A DNA stretch of 38,534 bases from contig CAMDBT010000014.1 of the NCBI GenBank assembly GCA_945889475.1, positions 1-38,534 on the forward strand, in the 5' to 3' direction. Position 1 is the first letter of the stretch; each line of letters opens with the position of its first letter. Made by a program: the position numbers and the translations under genes. The stretch comes from Bifidobacterium breve. Its GTDB lineage: Bacteria; Actinomycetota; Thermoleophilia; Solirubrobacterales; Solirubrobacteraceae. Below are positions 25,185 through 32,871 of this stretch, in pieces. Under the pieces are notes generated by a model. That model had not been told where the DNA came from, did no database searches, and saw only the letters and a list, made by a program, of their open reading frames with translations.

Positions 25185-26129
25185 GTGGTGACCGCCGATC
25201 GACAGGAGCGGAGCCGCATCGTGGATGAGCGCGCCGCCAGCGCGCCGGGATATCGCGCGCTAGCGCGCGTACCGCCGGTGCTGTTGGTGATCACGGGAAC
25301 CCTCTCGGTTCAGTTCGGCGCTGCGCTGGCGTTCACATTGTTCGATGACGTTGGTGCCACCGGGACCACACTGCTGCGGTTGCTCCTCAGTTCGTTGTTG
25401 CTGCTCGCGCTGGCCCGGCCCACGCTTCGCGGCCGCTCCCGCCAAGATCTGAAGCTCGTCTTGATCTTCGGCCTCAACCTGGCCGTGATGAACATCTGTT
25501 TTTACGAGGCGATCGCTCGGCTCCCGATCGGCATCGCCGTCACGATCGAGTTCTTAGGGCCGATCGCTGTAGCCGCAGCACTCTCGCACAAGCTCTCCCA
25601 CTGGCCCTGGGTGTTGGTCGCGGCCCTTGGTGTGGTTCTGCTTGCAGCGCCGTGGACGGCGACCGACAACCTTGATCCGGTAGGGCTTGGATACGCGGCT
25701 GCTGCTGCGGCGGCCTGGGGGACATACATCATTCTCGCCGCGCGTCTCGTGCGACGCTTTGAGGCTGGCGACGGGATCGCGATTGCGTCGGTTGTTGGTA
25801 CCGCATTGATTCTGGTCCCCGGGGTCATCTCCGGAGGGCCAGAGCTGCTGAACCCCGGCGTCCTAGCTGTTGGACTCGGCGTCGGGCTGCTCAGCTCGGC
25901 GATCCCGTTCACAGCCGAGTCGGAGGCGCTGCGGCGGATGCCCGCCCGGGTCTTCAGCGTGCTGATGAGCATCGAGCCAGCGGTAGCTGCGCTCGCGGGT
26001 CTGATCGTGCTTGGGCAAGACCTCTCGGTGCTCGAGCTGGTTGCGATCGCGCTGGTGACCTCCGCCAGCATCGGAGTGATGCTGGGAGCCGACTTTGCTC
26101 CGCCAGTAGAGGCGGCAATCGAGGCCTAA
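25185..26129 (+). CDS. EamA-family (RhtA-like) exporter, second of a tandem pair
   Basis: 314 residues from a GTG (the next codon is also GTG). It is a ten-helix EamA transporter. Side-by-side reading with the upstream gene shows shared blocks: SVQFGAALAFTLFDDVGA, VTIEFLGPIAVAAA, and LRRMPARVFSVLMSIEPAVAALAG. This means a local duplication followed by divergence. The two termini also match in style (AAIEA against AAIEG). The pair may export related amino acids or metabolites or form a heteromer, although EamA carriers of this size usually work alone or as homodimers. No regulator is adjacent. Confidence 0.9.
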   Translation: MVTADRQERSRIVDERAASAPGYRALARVPPVLLVITGTLSVQFGAALAFTLFDDVGATGTTLLRLLLSSLLLLALARPTLRGRSRQDLKLVLIFGLNLAVMNICFYEAIARLPIGIAVTIEFLGPIAVAAALSHKLSHWPWVLVAALGVVLLAAPWTATDNLDPVGLGYAAAAAAAWGTYIILAARLVRRFEAGDGIAIASVVGTALILVPGVISGGPELLNPGVLAVGLGVGLLSSAIPFTAESEALRRMPARVFSVLMSIEPAVAALAGLIVLGQDLSVLELVAIALVTSASIGVMLGADFAPPVEAAIEA

Positions 26130-26177
26130 CGGCCGATCTGCAGAGATGACTCGCACGGTCGCCATACTGGGGAAGCC

Positions 26178-26753
26178 GTGTTCACGCTGAACCTTCCAAA
26201 CCTGCTGACGGTTCTGCGGATCCTGCTGGTGCCGGTGCTGGTCGTCGCGCTGCTCTCCCACGGCGGGCAGACGAGCGACGTGCTGGCCGCCGTTGTCTTT
26301 GCCGCCGCCTCGGTCACCGATGCGCTCGACGGTTGGTTGGCGCGCACGCGCGAGCAGATCACGACCTTCGGCAAGCTGATGGATCCAGTCGCCGACAAGC
26401 TGCTGATCATCGCCGCCTTGCTCTCGCTGGTCTCGCTCGGGCGGCTCGCAGCGTGGGTCGCAATGGTGATCGTGGCGCGCGAGTTCGCCGTTACGGTGGC
26501 GCGGATCTCAGCCCGCTCCGACGGTGTTGTGATCGCGGCAAACTGGTGGGGGAAGCTGAAGACCGGCGTTCAGGTGCTGACGATCTTCCTGCTGATCCTG
26601 ATTGTCCCTTCTCCGGCCTGGGTCGACTGGCTGGTCTACGCGATGGTTGCCGTCACGGTGATCAGCGGAATCGATTATTTCTTCGGTATGCGCCGCCTGA
26701 TGCGTGAGGCTGAGCTGCGGCGAGCGCAGCCGCGCGAAGGATCGCGGCAGTGA
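26178..26753 (+). CDS. pgsA: CDP-alcohol phosphatidyltransferase, probable phosphatidylglycerophosphate synthase
   Basis: 191 residues from a GTG. The CDP-alcohol phosphotransferase motif is complete and correctly spaced: D48-x2-D51-G52-x2-A55-R56-x8-G65-x3-D69-x3-D73 (TDALDGWLAR, then GKLMDPVADK). The N-terminal NLPNLLTVLRILLVP and six hydrophobic helices are typical of PgsA, which condenses CDP-diacylglycerol with glycerol 3-phosphate on the way to phosphatidylglycerol and cardiolipin. Related actinobacterial enzymes use inositol phosphate or cardiolipin precursors, so the acceptor is inferred. The stop overlaps the next gene as GTGA, so the two are translationally coupled. Confidence 0.88.
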   Translation: MFTLNLPNLLTVLRILLVPVLVVALLSHGGQTSDVLAAVVFAAASVTDALDGWLARTREQITTFGKLMDPVADKLLIIAALLSLVSLGRLAAWVAMVIVAREFAVTVARISARSDGVVIAANWWGKLKTGVQVLTIFLLILIVPSPAWVDWLVYAMVAVTVISGIDYFFGMRRLMREAELRRAQPREGSRQ

Positions 26754-27166
26754 AGTGGGCCGTCGCCGCGCTCGGCGTCTGCATCGCCGCCTCTTTCGCG
26801 GTGGCGATCTACGTCGTACTCGGCAATCGTGATCCGGTTCCGGATCAGATCGCCGCTTGTGTCAAGCGCGCCGGGCTTGCGCAGGCGCGATCGCAGGACG
26901 CTCTCAGCGCCGTCCGCGGCGACATTGCCGCAGGCGGGCTGAAGGTAGCTGGGCGCTGGGACTGGGGTAAGACGCGCGGCGTGCTCTTCGAAGGGCCGGC
27001 GACGAGCTACGCGATGCTCGCGCTGTGGAACTCGGACTCCGTTTCGCTGGCTGGCGCCGATGCGGGCGCGAAGGTGTTCGCTGCCCCCGGCGCGCTGCCG
27101 CTGGTTAGCGTCGAGGTGCCGAGCAGCGGCGTGCTAGTTCGCTGCGCCGAGCGAGCCGGCGGCTAG
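26750..27166 (+). CDS. Small membrane-anchored hypothetical protein coupled to pgsA
   Basis: 138 residues from a GTG that overlaps the pgsA stop (GTGA). An N-terminal helix (VAALGVCIAASFAVAIYVVL) serves as anchor or signal. The remaining 110 residues look like a compact extracytoplasmic domain, with two Cys (IAACVKRAG and VRCAERAG near the end) that could bond. No family is recognised. Coupling to pgsA suggests an envelope or phospholipid role, which is inference. The stop codon overlaps that of convergent folE2 within one CTAG. Confidence 0.75.
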   Translation: MKWAVAALGVCIAASFAVAIYVVLGNRDPVPDQIAACVKRAGLAQARSQDALSAVRGDIAAGGLKVAGRWDWGKTRGVLFEGPATSYAMLALWNSDSVSLAGADAGAKVFAAPGALPLVSVEVPSSGVLVRCAERAGG

Positions 27167-28161
27167 CTGCCGCCAGCGTCAAGCCACTCGCGCATCGAGG
27201 TGTGCTGCGCCACCTGCTCGTCCGCAGCGGCCTCACGGCGCAGCTCGCCGAGTAGCCCAAATCGCTCAGCTATCACGTTGTGCTGATGAATCGTTTCGAG
27301 GTTCTCTTGGCGGGCGCTGACGAACGTCTGGTCATCAAGCGCGCGATAACGTTCGATCACAGCTTGAATTACTTCGCGCACGCAGTCCTCAACAAAGCGC
27401 GGCCGACTGTGCGCCTTCTCGACCACCGAGCCTTCATCGGAGCGTTTCATCAGCTCGTAGATCTCGCTCGACATTGAAGCTTCCACGATTCCCAGCAGGT
27501 CGGTCGCGTCAACGTCGAGCTCGCGACCTTCGACCGAGCCGATGTAGAGCGTGCCGAGCCCGCGCTGGTTGTGAGTGGCGATCGGCACGGCAGCGATGAT
27601 CTGTTCGATCTCTTGGTCGTCGAAGCCTTGCGCGCTGAGCCGCTCGCGGGCCGTCGCTGCGACCAACTCCTGAGCGCAGGGGCAGGCAGTCATTCCCTGC
27701 GCCGTAACTCCAACCAGGCGCCGCGTACCCGCTTCGCCAGCAAGCGCAGCGCCATGGAGCGTGTAGATCTCCTGCGTCAAGATCCCTGATACCGGGGCTG
27801 GCTTGTGCTCCGGGTAGCGGGCTAGGATCGTCACCTCTGCACGGCGTGCACCTTGGCGTTCACGGACGCTTTCGGCGATCCTCTGCGCTAGCTGCTCGGC
27901 GCGTAGCGCCGAGCCTTCGACCGCGAACTCGCCGATCGCCTCGTTGACGACCTCTTCGAAGCGCGACATGTGGGCGCCCTTCTGCCTCGGCCCAAGGTCA
28001 ACGAAGCACTCCAGCTGCGCGTAGTAGGACTGTTCCGCACCGGTTTTACCGATTCGGATCACCTTCTCCACGCCGGTCACGCCGACGCGCGAAAGCGAGA
28101 TGTGGATCTCAGGCTTGGAGTTTTGAACGTCGGGTGCGCTAGTGAACGGTGAAACTTCCAT
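27163..28161 (-). CDS. folE2: GTP cyclohydrolase FolE2 (type IB)
   Basis: 332 residues. COG1469 family enzymes convert GTP to 7,8-dihydroneopterin triphosphate, the first step of tetrahydrofolate synthesis. They differ in sequence from FolE1 and can use metals other than zinc. Visible family features are SRVGVTGVEKVIRIG, ECFVDLGPRQKGAHMSRFEE, the GMTACPCAQ segment with C160 and C162 (one of which corresponds to the metal-ligand/catalytic cysteine), and THNQRGLGTLYIG. Length is slightly over typical because of a C-terminal helical extension ending SMREWLDAGGS. In many bacteria FolE2 is the zinc-sparing isoform controlled by Zur. No clear Zur box is seen in the 239-base gap shared with the sigma-factor gene. 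Confidence 0.92.
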   Translation of the reverse strand: MEVSPFTSAPDVQNSKPEIHISLSRVGVTGVEKVIRIGKTGAEQSYYAQLECFVDLGPRQKGAHMSRFEEVVNEAIGEFAVEGSALRAEQLAQRIAESVRERQGARRAEVTILARYPEHKPAPVSGILTQEIYTLHGAALAGEAGTRRLVGVTAQGMTACPCAQELVAATARERLSAQGFDDQEIEQIIAAVPIATHNQRGLGTLYIGSVEGRELDVDATDLLGIVEASMSSEIYELMKRSDEGSVVEKAHSRPRFVEDCVREVIQAVIERYRALDDQTFVSARQENLETIHQHNVIAERFGLLGELRREAAADEQVAQHTSMREWLDAGGS

Positions 28162-28400
28162 CGAGGACCTGCCTCAGTTGGGGTGGCACGAAGGGTACCC
28201 CAGCTTCGATCACGCTTGTGCTATCAATCACATTGTTGAGTGCGGTGAGTCGCCTCGCGACGGATCTGAAGAGTGGTCGCGTGTGAGGCGCCTGAAGCGT
28301 TCAATCGACTAAAAGGGCGTTTCAGTAGTGGAGTTGTAAGGGGAGGGGAGTCGTTGGGAGAACGGCTTCCGCAATTTCTGGCTGAGGAGCTGTGGAGAAT

Positions 28401-29540
28401 ATGGAGGCAACTAAGAGCGCAGGATTGCTCGCCGATGAGGCTCCTGTTTGGGAGCTTGCTGAGCTGCAGCCACTGATCGTGACCGGTCACGAGAACGGCT
28501 TTCTGACGATCGCGCAGATCACGAAGTGTTTCGAAGAGGTTGAAGTATCGAAGGAGCAGGTGCAGGAGCTCCACGGCCATCTGAAGGAGATCGGGATCGA
28601 GCTCGTGGCCGCCGACGGCGACGATGGCTCCGGCCCGCCGCTGACCGACGGCGTAAGACAGCGCGGCAAGCGGGCCAGCGGCGGCAAGAACGATGAGATC
28701 GACCTCACGGTTGAGCCGAGCCTCGACTCGCTGCGCCTATACCTGCGCTCGATTGGGCGCGTACCGCTCTTGAGCGCAATCGAAGAGGTATCGCTCGCGA
28801 AGCGGATTGAGCGCGGCGACATGAACGCCAAGCAGCACATGGTTGAAGCTAACTTGCGGCTGGTTGTGTCGATTGCCAAGGGCTACCTCGGGCGCGGACT
28901 CACCTTCCTCGACCTGATTCAAGAAGGCTCGCTGGGGCTGATCCGCGCAGTTGAAAAGTTCGACTACCGCCGCGGCTACAAGTTCTCGACCTACGCCACT
29001 TGGTGGATTCGGCAGGCTGTCACGCGCGCGATTGCCGACAAAGGCCGCACGATTCGCATCCCCGTCCACATGGTCGAAAAGCTCAACAAGGTCGTTCACG
29101 TCGAGCGCCACTTGGTTCAATCGCTGGGCCGCGAACCAACTCCGGAGGAGATCGCCAACGAGCTCGAGTGCAGCACCGCCGACGTGCGCGAGATTCTGCG
29201 CGTCAGTCAGCACCCGATCTCGCTCGAGAAGCCGGTCGGCGACGACGATGACTCGCAGCTTGGAGATTTCGTCGAGGACGATGGCATCATCTCGCCATTC
29301 GATCTGACATCCGATTCGCTGCGCCGCGAGAACGTCTACCGCGCGCTCAGCACGCTGCCGGCGCGCGAACGTAACGTGATCATCATGCGCTTCGGGATCG
29401 GTGGCGGCAAGCCTCGAACACTGGAGGAGGTCGGTCGCGCTTTCGATGTCACGCGCGAGCGCATCCGCCAGATCGAGAACCACACTTTGAAGAAGCTGGA
29501 ATCGCTGCCGGAGGCCCAACGGCTGCGCGACAGCGCCTGA
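28401..29540 (+). CDS. Principal-type RNA polymerase sigma-70 factor (RpoD/SigA family)
   Basis: 379 residues from the ATG at 28401 with GAGGAG 11 bases upstream; a GTG at 28392 is an alternative but lies only 2 bases from that site. A region 1.1-like domain of about 65 residues is followed by an acidic/basic linker. Region 1.2 follows ([18 protein letters not shown]), then regions 2.1-2.4 ([54 protein letters not shown]), region 3 ([16 protein letters not shown]) and region 4.2 ([21 protein letters not shown]). All are group 1 hallmarks, so it should direct -10/-35 transcription. Region 1.1 is short and a long N-terminal extension of actinobacterial SigA is missing. Group 2 (SigB/HrdA-like) cannot be excluded. 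Confidence 0.92.
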   Translation: MEATKSAGLLADEAPVWELAELQPLIVTGHENGFLTIAQITKCFEEVEVSKEQVQELHGHLKEIGIELVAADGDDGSGPPLTDGVRQRGKRASGGKNDEIDLTVEPSLDSLRLYLRSIGRVPLLSAIEEVSLAKRIERGDMNAKQHMVEANLRLVVSIAKGYLGRGLTFLDLIQEGSLGLIRAVEKFDYRRGYKFSTYATWWIRQAVTRAIADKGRTIRIPVHMVEKLNKVVHVERHLVQSLGREPTPEEIANELECSTADVREILRVSQHPISLEKPVGDDDDSQLGDFVEDDGIISPFDLTSDSLRRENVYRALSTLPARERNVIIMRFGIGGGKPRTLEEVGRAFDVTRERIRQIENHTLKKLESLPEAQRLRDSA

Positions 29541-29566
29541 GCTCTACACTTCCGGGCGCTGTGCTC

Positions 29567-29648
29567 GGCGGGATGTCCGAGTGGTTAAAGGAGACGGGCT
29601 GTAAACCCGTTGGCTCTGCCTACGCAGGTTCGAATCCTGCTCCCGCCA
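29567..29648 (+). tRNA. tRNA-Tyr (anticodon GTA)
   Basis: 82 bases without CCA. The acceptor stem is GGCGGGA/TCCCGCC with discriminator A. The anticodon stem ACGGG/CCCGT encloses CTGTAAA, giving GTA. A long class II variable arm (GGCTCTGCCTAC region) precedes the T arm GCAGG-TTCGAAT-CCTGC. A long variable arm is normal for bacterial tRNA-Tyr. The last 29 bases are overlapped by the end of an antisense reading frame. Confidence 0.95.
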
Positions 29649-30261
29649 TCGGTCCGTCAGTCGGAGGTCGCAGGCCGCAATCTTCGTAGACGGCGCGAAG
29701 CAGAGCGGCATAGTCGCCGGCTTGGAGGTCACCGAACGGGTCGCGCGTGTAGCTGAGCAGCGTGCCGAAGGGGAGCGCGAATGCCGCTCGCATTGCCAGC
29801 AGGCGTCGCTGCTCTTCGTTGCGAGCATTCAACACCTGCGCGGCGACATTGAGTTGGCGAATCTTGCGCAGTCTGCGCGGAAGCGCGCCGATCAGCAGTA
29901 GCGCCGATGGAATTAGGAAGGTCAGCCAGCCGAGCAGCTGCGCCAGCTGCTCGATCGCCAGCTCACCTTGCAGGCCGGCGGCAACGGCGCTGCCGCCGGT
30001 CGCCTGCCCAGCATCGCGTAGCGCGCCGCCGATCTCGCCGCCAACGAGCGGCACGTCGCCGAGCGTCTCTGCCGCCTGAGTGAATCCGTCGCGGACCGAG
30101 TTGCCGGCATCCTGAACGCCGCGGCCGAGGCTGGCAATGTCGTCAACCGTGTTGTTGACCTTCATTCCGAGCCAAGCGAAGATTACGAGCAGGGCAAGCA
30201 GCAGCAGGTCGCTGATCACGGCTCGCGTGCGGCGAGCGGGAACCTCTGGGTAGATTCGCAT
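29620..30261 (-). CDS. Hypothetical two-helix membrane protein whose end overlaps tRNA-Tyr
   Basis: 213 residues. A basic start is followed by a transmembrane helix (AVISDLLLLALLVIFAWLG), a soluble stretch with Gly/Ala/Asp-rich repeats that may be amphipathic helix (VDDIASLGRGVQDAGNSVRD), a second helix (LLGWLTFLIPSALLLIGAL), and a basic cytoplasmic region RRLRKIRQLNV. The last eight or so residues (AGAGFEPA) are simply the antisense of the tRNA T arm, and the TAG stop sits in the tRNA variable arm. I do not recognise a family. The topology suggests an outside loop between two helices. The body of the gene looks real because of its membrane pattern; the terminal residues are incidental. Confidence 0.72.
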   Translation of the reverse strand: MRIYPEVPARRTRAVISDLLLLALLVIFAWLGMKVNNTVDDIASLGRGVQDAGNSVRDGFTQAAETLGDVPLVGGEIGGALRDAGQATGGSAVAAGLQGELAIEQLAQLLGWLTFLIPSALLLIGALPRRLRKIRQLNVAAQVLNARNEEQRRLLAMRAAFALPFGTLLSYTRDPFGDLQAGDYAALLRAVYEDCGLRPPTDGPMAGAGFEPA

Positions 30262-30370
30262 CGGCCAATTCTGCCCGCTGCGCCGGAGCGCTTCGCAGGT
30301 TCCCCGTGCCCGAGCGGCTTCTGTATGCTCACCGCCTCTTACCTCACCCGACCTGAAGGAGAATCACCAG

Positions 30371-30673
30371 ATGAGCGCAGTGATCGAGTTCACGATGCAC
30401 GCCAACCCGGGCCAGTACACGCACCTGCTGGAGGTTTACTCGGAGTTTGCGGAGCAGCTGAAGGAGAGCCACGAAGGCCTCACTCAGGTACTAGTGGTCG
30501 GCGACCCGGGGAGCGGCCTCGTCCGCGGTATCGGCGTGTTCGATAGCTCCGGCCAGGCCGAAGCGGTTAACAGCGAGCAGGTTTTCGCCGACTTTAACTC
30601 GAAGGTCACGCCTCTAATCTCCGGCGCCCCGGAACGCGTTGAGCTGAACTTGGTTCACACCTTTACGCGCTGA
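30371..30673 (+). CDS. Small soluble hypothetical protein, possible dimeric alpha/beta-barrel
   Basis: 100 residues with AAGGAG placed 9 bases before the ATG. The pattern is strand (AVIEFTMHAN), helix (YTHLLEVYSEFAEQLKES), strands (TQVLVVGD, RGIGVFDS), helix (AEAVNSEQVFADFNSKVTPL), and a final strand (ERVELNLVHTFTR). This beta-alpha-beta-beta-alpha-beta order fits the ferredoxin-like dimeric barrel of ABM/quinol monooxygenase-type or stress-related small proteins. No catalytic residue is identifiable. It stands alone, convergent with the ureohydrolase gene and sharing its hairpin terminator. TATGCT at 30323 could be the -10 element. Confidence 0.8.
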   Translation: MSAVIEFTMHANPGQYTHLLEVYSEFAEQLKESHEGLTQVLVVGDPGSGLVRGIGVFDSSGQAEAVNSEQVFADFNSKVTPLISGAPERVELNLVHTFTR

Positions 30674-30684
30674 ACTGCTCAGCG

Positions 30685-31866
30685 TCAGGCCGCCGGATCC
30701 TCCGGCGGCCTGTTGCCCTCACGGGTTTCATCAGCAACGACGCGGGTCCCCAGCTTGCCAGCCTCAACGAGTGTCCCGAGCACGTCCATGATCGCTCGGC
30801 AGCCAAGCTGAGCGGTCATGTCCGAGACGTCGTATGGAGGCGCAATCTCGACGACCTCCATGCCGCAGATCCCCTCGGCGGCGACCATCCGCAGCGCCTT
30901 GAGCGCTTCGCGAGGCAATAAGCCCCCGGGCTCCGGTGAACCGGTGCCGGGAACGAATCCGGCGTCGATCGAATCGATGTCGAACGAGAGGAAAACCGCT
31001 TCAGCATCCTTCCATGCGCATTCCAACGCAATCTCGACAGCCCGCTCGACGCCTAGCTCTTCGACGTCACCGATCGTGATCACAGTCGTATCGCGGTCTC
31101 TGGCAACCTTCACTCCGGGGCGCGATCCGTACCAGCCGCCGATTCCCATCTGAACGAGGTTCGTTGGTGGTGCATTTGGAATGTCGGTGGCGTGAAACCA
31201 CGGCGTCGTGTGCATCCGCTCGTCCATGTCGCGCTCTTGGATGTCAAGGTGACGATCGAGATGGATAATCCCGATCTTGCCTTCAATCTGTGGGGCAATT
31301 GCCCGCACATCGGGGTAGCCGATCGAGTGGTCGCCGCCGATCACAATTGGGAACACGCCTTGAGCGTGGACATACGCGACGGCCTTGTCGATCTGGTCGA
31401 ATGACTTCTCGATATTCGATGGGATGACGAAGATGTCGCCGGCGTCGCAGAGGTTCAGTTCCTCTTCTAGGTCGACGCCCATGTCCACGCTGTAGGAGTC
31501 ATAGAGGGCGGAGATTCGCCTAACCGCCTGCGGTCCGAAGCGGCAACCGGCTCGGTAGGTCGTGCCCATGTCGAACGGCGCGCCGATGATCGCCGCGTCG
31601 TACTTGCCGACGTCATGGATGTCCTCGCAATAGGGGACCTTGCGGAAGGTGTTGATTCCCGCGAACGCTGGCTGATGGCCGCGGGCGAAGGTTGAGATCG
31701 TGCGGTCGTTGACCGACGCTGAGGCCTCCAAGCCGTACTCCAAGCCGCGTTCAACCGATTCACGCTGCTTGCGGTCTGGGATGTCGGCGAGCTTGCGTAG
31801 GTTGCGGTTGCCGCGAAGCTGCGAGCGGTCAAACTGTGGTCGCTCTGGGTCGTGGTCGTCGCTCAT
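30685..31866 (-). CDS. Ureohydrolase of the agmatinase/arginase superfamily, long form resembling guanidine hydrolase
   Basis: 393 residues from the ATG at 31866; the reading frame reaches a further ATG-like codon upstream but that part covers the promoter. The binuclear metal site is intact: H180 in GGDHSIG, D204/H206/D208 in HLDRHLDIQE, and D296/D298 in SFDIDSID, followed by PGTGSPEPGG. Classical agmatinases are about 300-320 residues and carry DAH-D-T. This chain has about 75 extra N-terminal residues, DRH in place of DAH, and a DERMHTTPWFHAT block. From memory these traits match the nickel-dependent guanidine hydrolase (GdmH, Sll1077) group, about 390 residues long, rather than SpeB. It would release urea from guanidine or another guanidino compound. 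A GntR regulator is divergent. Confidence 0.87.
   Translation of the reverse strand: MSDDHDPERPQFDRSQLRGNRNLRKLADIPDRKQRESVERGLEYGLEASASVNDRTISTFARGHQPAFAGINTFRKVPYCEDIHDVGKYDAAIIGAPFDMGTTYRAGCRFGPQAVRRISALYDSYSVDMGVDLEEELNLCDAGDIFVIPSNIEKSFDQIDKAVAYVHAQGVFPIVIGGDHSIGYPDVRAIAPQIEGKIGIIHLDRHLDIQERDMDERMHTTPWFHATDIPNAPPTNLVQMGIGGWYGSRPGVKVARDRDTTVITIGDVEELGVERAVEIALECAWKDAEAVFLSFDIDSIDAGFVPGTGSPEPGGLLPREALKALRMVAAEGICGMEVVEIAPPYDVSDMTAQLGCRAIMDVLGTLVEAGKLGTRVVADETREGNRPPEDPAA
30686..30712. terminator. Bidirectional hairpin between the 30371 gene and the ureohydrolase gene
   Basis: A perfect 12-bp stem (CAGGCCGCCGGA / TCCGGCGGCCTG) with a 3-base loop. It is unusual in that it overlaps the final codons and stop of the minus-strand ureohydrolase, and lies 12 bases past the stop of the plus-strand gene. 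It can serve both transcripts. The T tract is weak on both sides. Confidence 0.75.
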
Positions 31867-31913
31867 CTCTCGCCTTCCCTGGTCGCTTAGTGTCGTTCGC
31901 CTGATCGCACAGG

Positions 31914-31932
31914 CGTACAACAAACGTACAAC
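31914..31932. promoter_or_regulatory. Direct-repeat candidate operator between ureohydrolase and GntR genes
   Basis: Two exact copies of CGTACAAC start 11 bases apart (31914-31921 and 31925-31932), one helical turn. On the minus strand they read GTTGTACG twice, and the TTGTAC could also act as a -35 element for the ureohydrolase. The spacing and the position in a divergent promoter fit a binding site for the neighbouring GntR/HutC-type regulator, whose operators often contain GT-TA-AC cores. Confidence 0.45.
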
Positions 31933-32025
31933 CCTCTGAGAGGCGAGTCAACCAACTAGCTCGGTAGGGAGTGTGCGCGAAGCTGGGTGGCGCGCTGGCC
32001 GTAAGTTGTCCTATGATCGGGCGCA

Positions 32026-32871
32026 ATGAGCACAGGCAGTCCGAGAGCCAGAGACGCCCCGGTTGCAGCAGACACACTCGATCCGGGGTTGCTCGACCGC
32101 ACGAGCTTTGTGCCCCTGTACTACCAGCTGCAGGAGGTGCTGAAGGAGCGGATTGAATCGGGCGTCTGGAACCCCGGCGACGCGCTTCCGTCCGAGCCCG
32201 ACCTCGCCCGCTCGCTAGGGGTCAGTCGCGCAGTCGTGAGGAGGGCGCTAGCGATCCTCGAAGATGATCGTCAGATCGACCGGATCCGTGGCCGTGGGAC
32301 GTTCGTCGCTGAACCGAAGCTCGACTTCCGAGCAGGCGGCTTGTCGCGCATGCTGGCTACGCCTCGAGATGCGTTCCTTGAGATCAAACTGCTCGATCGG
32401 CGCGTCGTACGTGCCGAGCGTTCAATCCGCGAGCGCTTGGCGCTCGATGGCAGCGAAGAGATTCTGCGGCTGACCACGCTGATGTCGCTCAGCGGCGTTC
32501 CGATCGCGATCAGCTCATCCTTTTTCGCGCGCGCCGATGTCGGCTGGCTTGAAGAAGCTGTGGAGGTTGGCGAAGTCTTGGACTCCAGGATCCTGCTCAG
32601 CGACCACGGAGTCGAGCTCGCCCACTCCGATGTTTCAATCGAGACCAGTCAATGCGGCCAGTTCGAGGCCGACTGTTTCGGGATCCCAGAGCGCTCAGCG
32701 GTTTTCCTCGTCCTATCGCAGGAATTCCGCACGACGCCCGGAGGGCCAACGCCATTTGAAGTCGCGCGCGTGGAATACCGCGGAGACCGGCTTCAGTTCC
32801 GCCTTGACCTGTCGTCGGGGCAGGAGAGTGGCAGCCTTGAGGCGACGATGACAGTTGATTCCGCTGGCTAA
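32026..32871 (+). CDS. GntR-family transcriptional regulator, HutC (UTRA) type
   Basis: 281 residues. After a hydrophilic 27-residue lead, the winged helix-turn-helix reads VPLYYQLQEVLKERIESGVW-NPGD in two parts: LPSEPDLARSLGVSRAVVRRAL, then IDRIRGRGTFVAEP. A UTRA ligand-binding domain of about 150 residues follows (ILRLTTLMSLSGVPIAISSSF, later FEVARVEYRGDRLQFRLDL). UTRA regulators sense small metabolites such as amino acids, sugars or urocanate. It diverges from the ureohydrolase gene across a 159-base promoter region with a direct repeat, so control of that gene by a guanidino or amine ligand is likely. Its stop overlaps that of the convergent ABC permease by 4 bases. Confidence 0.93.
   Translation: MSTGSPRARDAPVAADTLDPGLLDRTSFVPLYYQLQEVLKERIESGVWNPGDALPSEPDLARSLGVSRAVVRRALAILEDDRQIDRIRGRGTFVAEPKLDFRAGGLSRMLATPRDAFLEIKLLDRRVVRAERSIRERLALDGSEEILRLTTLMSLSGVPIAISSSFFARADVGWLEEAVEVGEVLDSRILLSDHGVELAHSDVSIETSQCGQFEADCFGIPERSAVFLVLSQEFRTTPGGPTPFEVARVEYRGDRLQFRLDLSSGQESGSLEATMTVDSAG

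Noticed and set aside
31867-32025. Guanidine riboswitch upstream of the ureohydrolase
   Set aside because: I could not find the conserved core of guanidine-I, and the leader has only a short hairpin; a protein regulator is adjacent.
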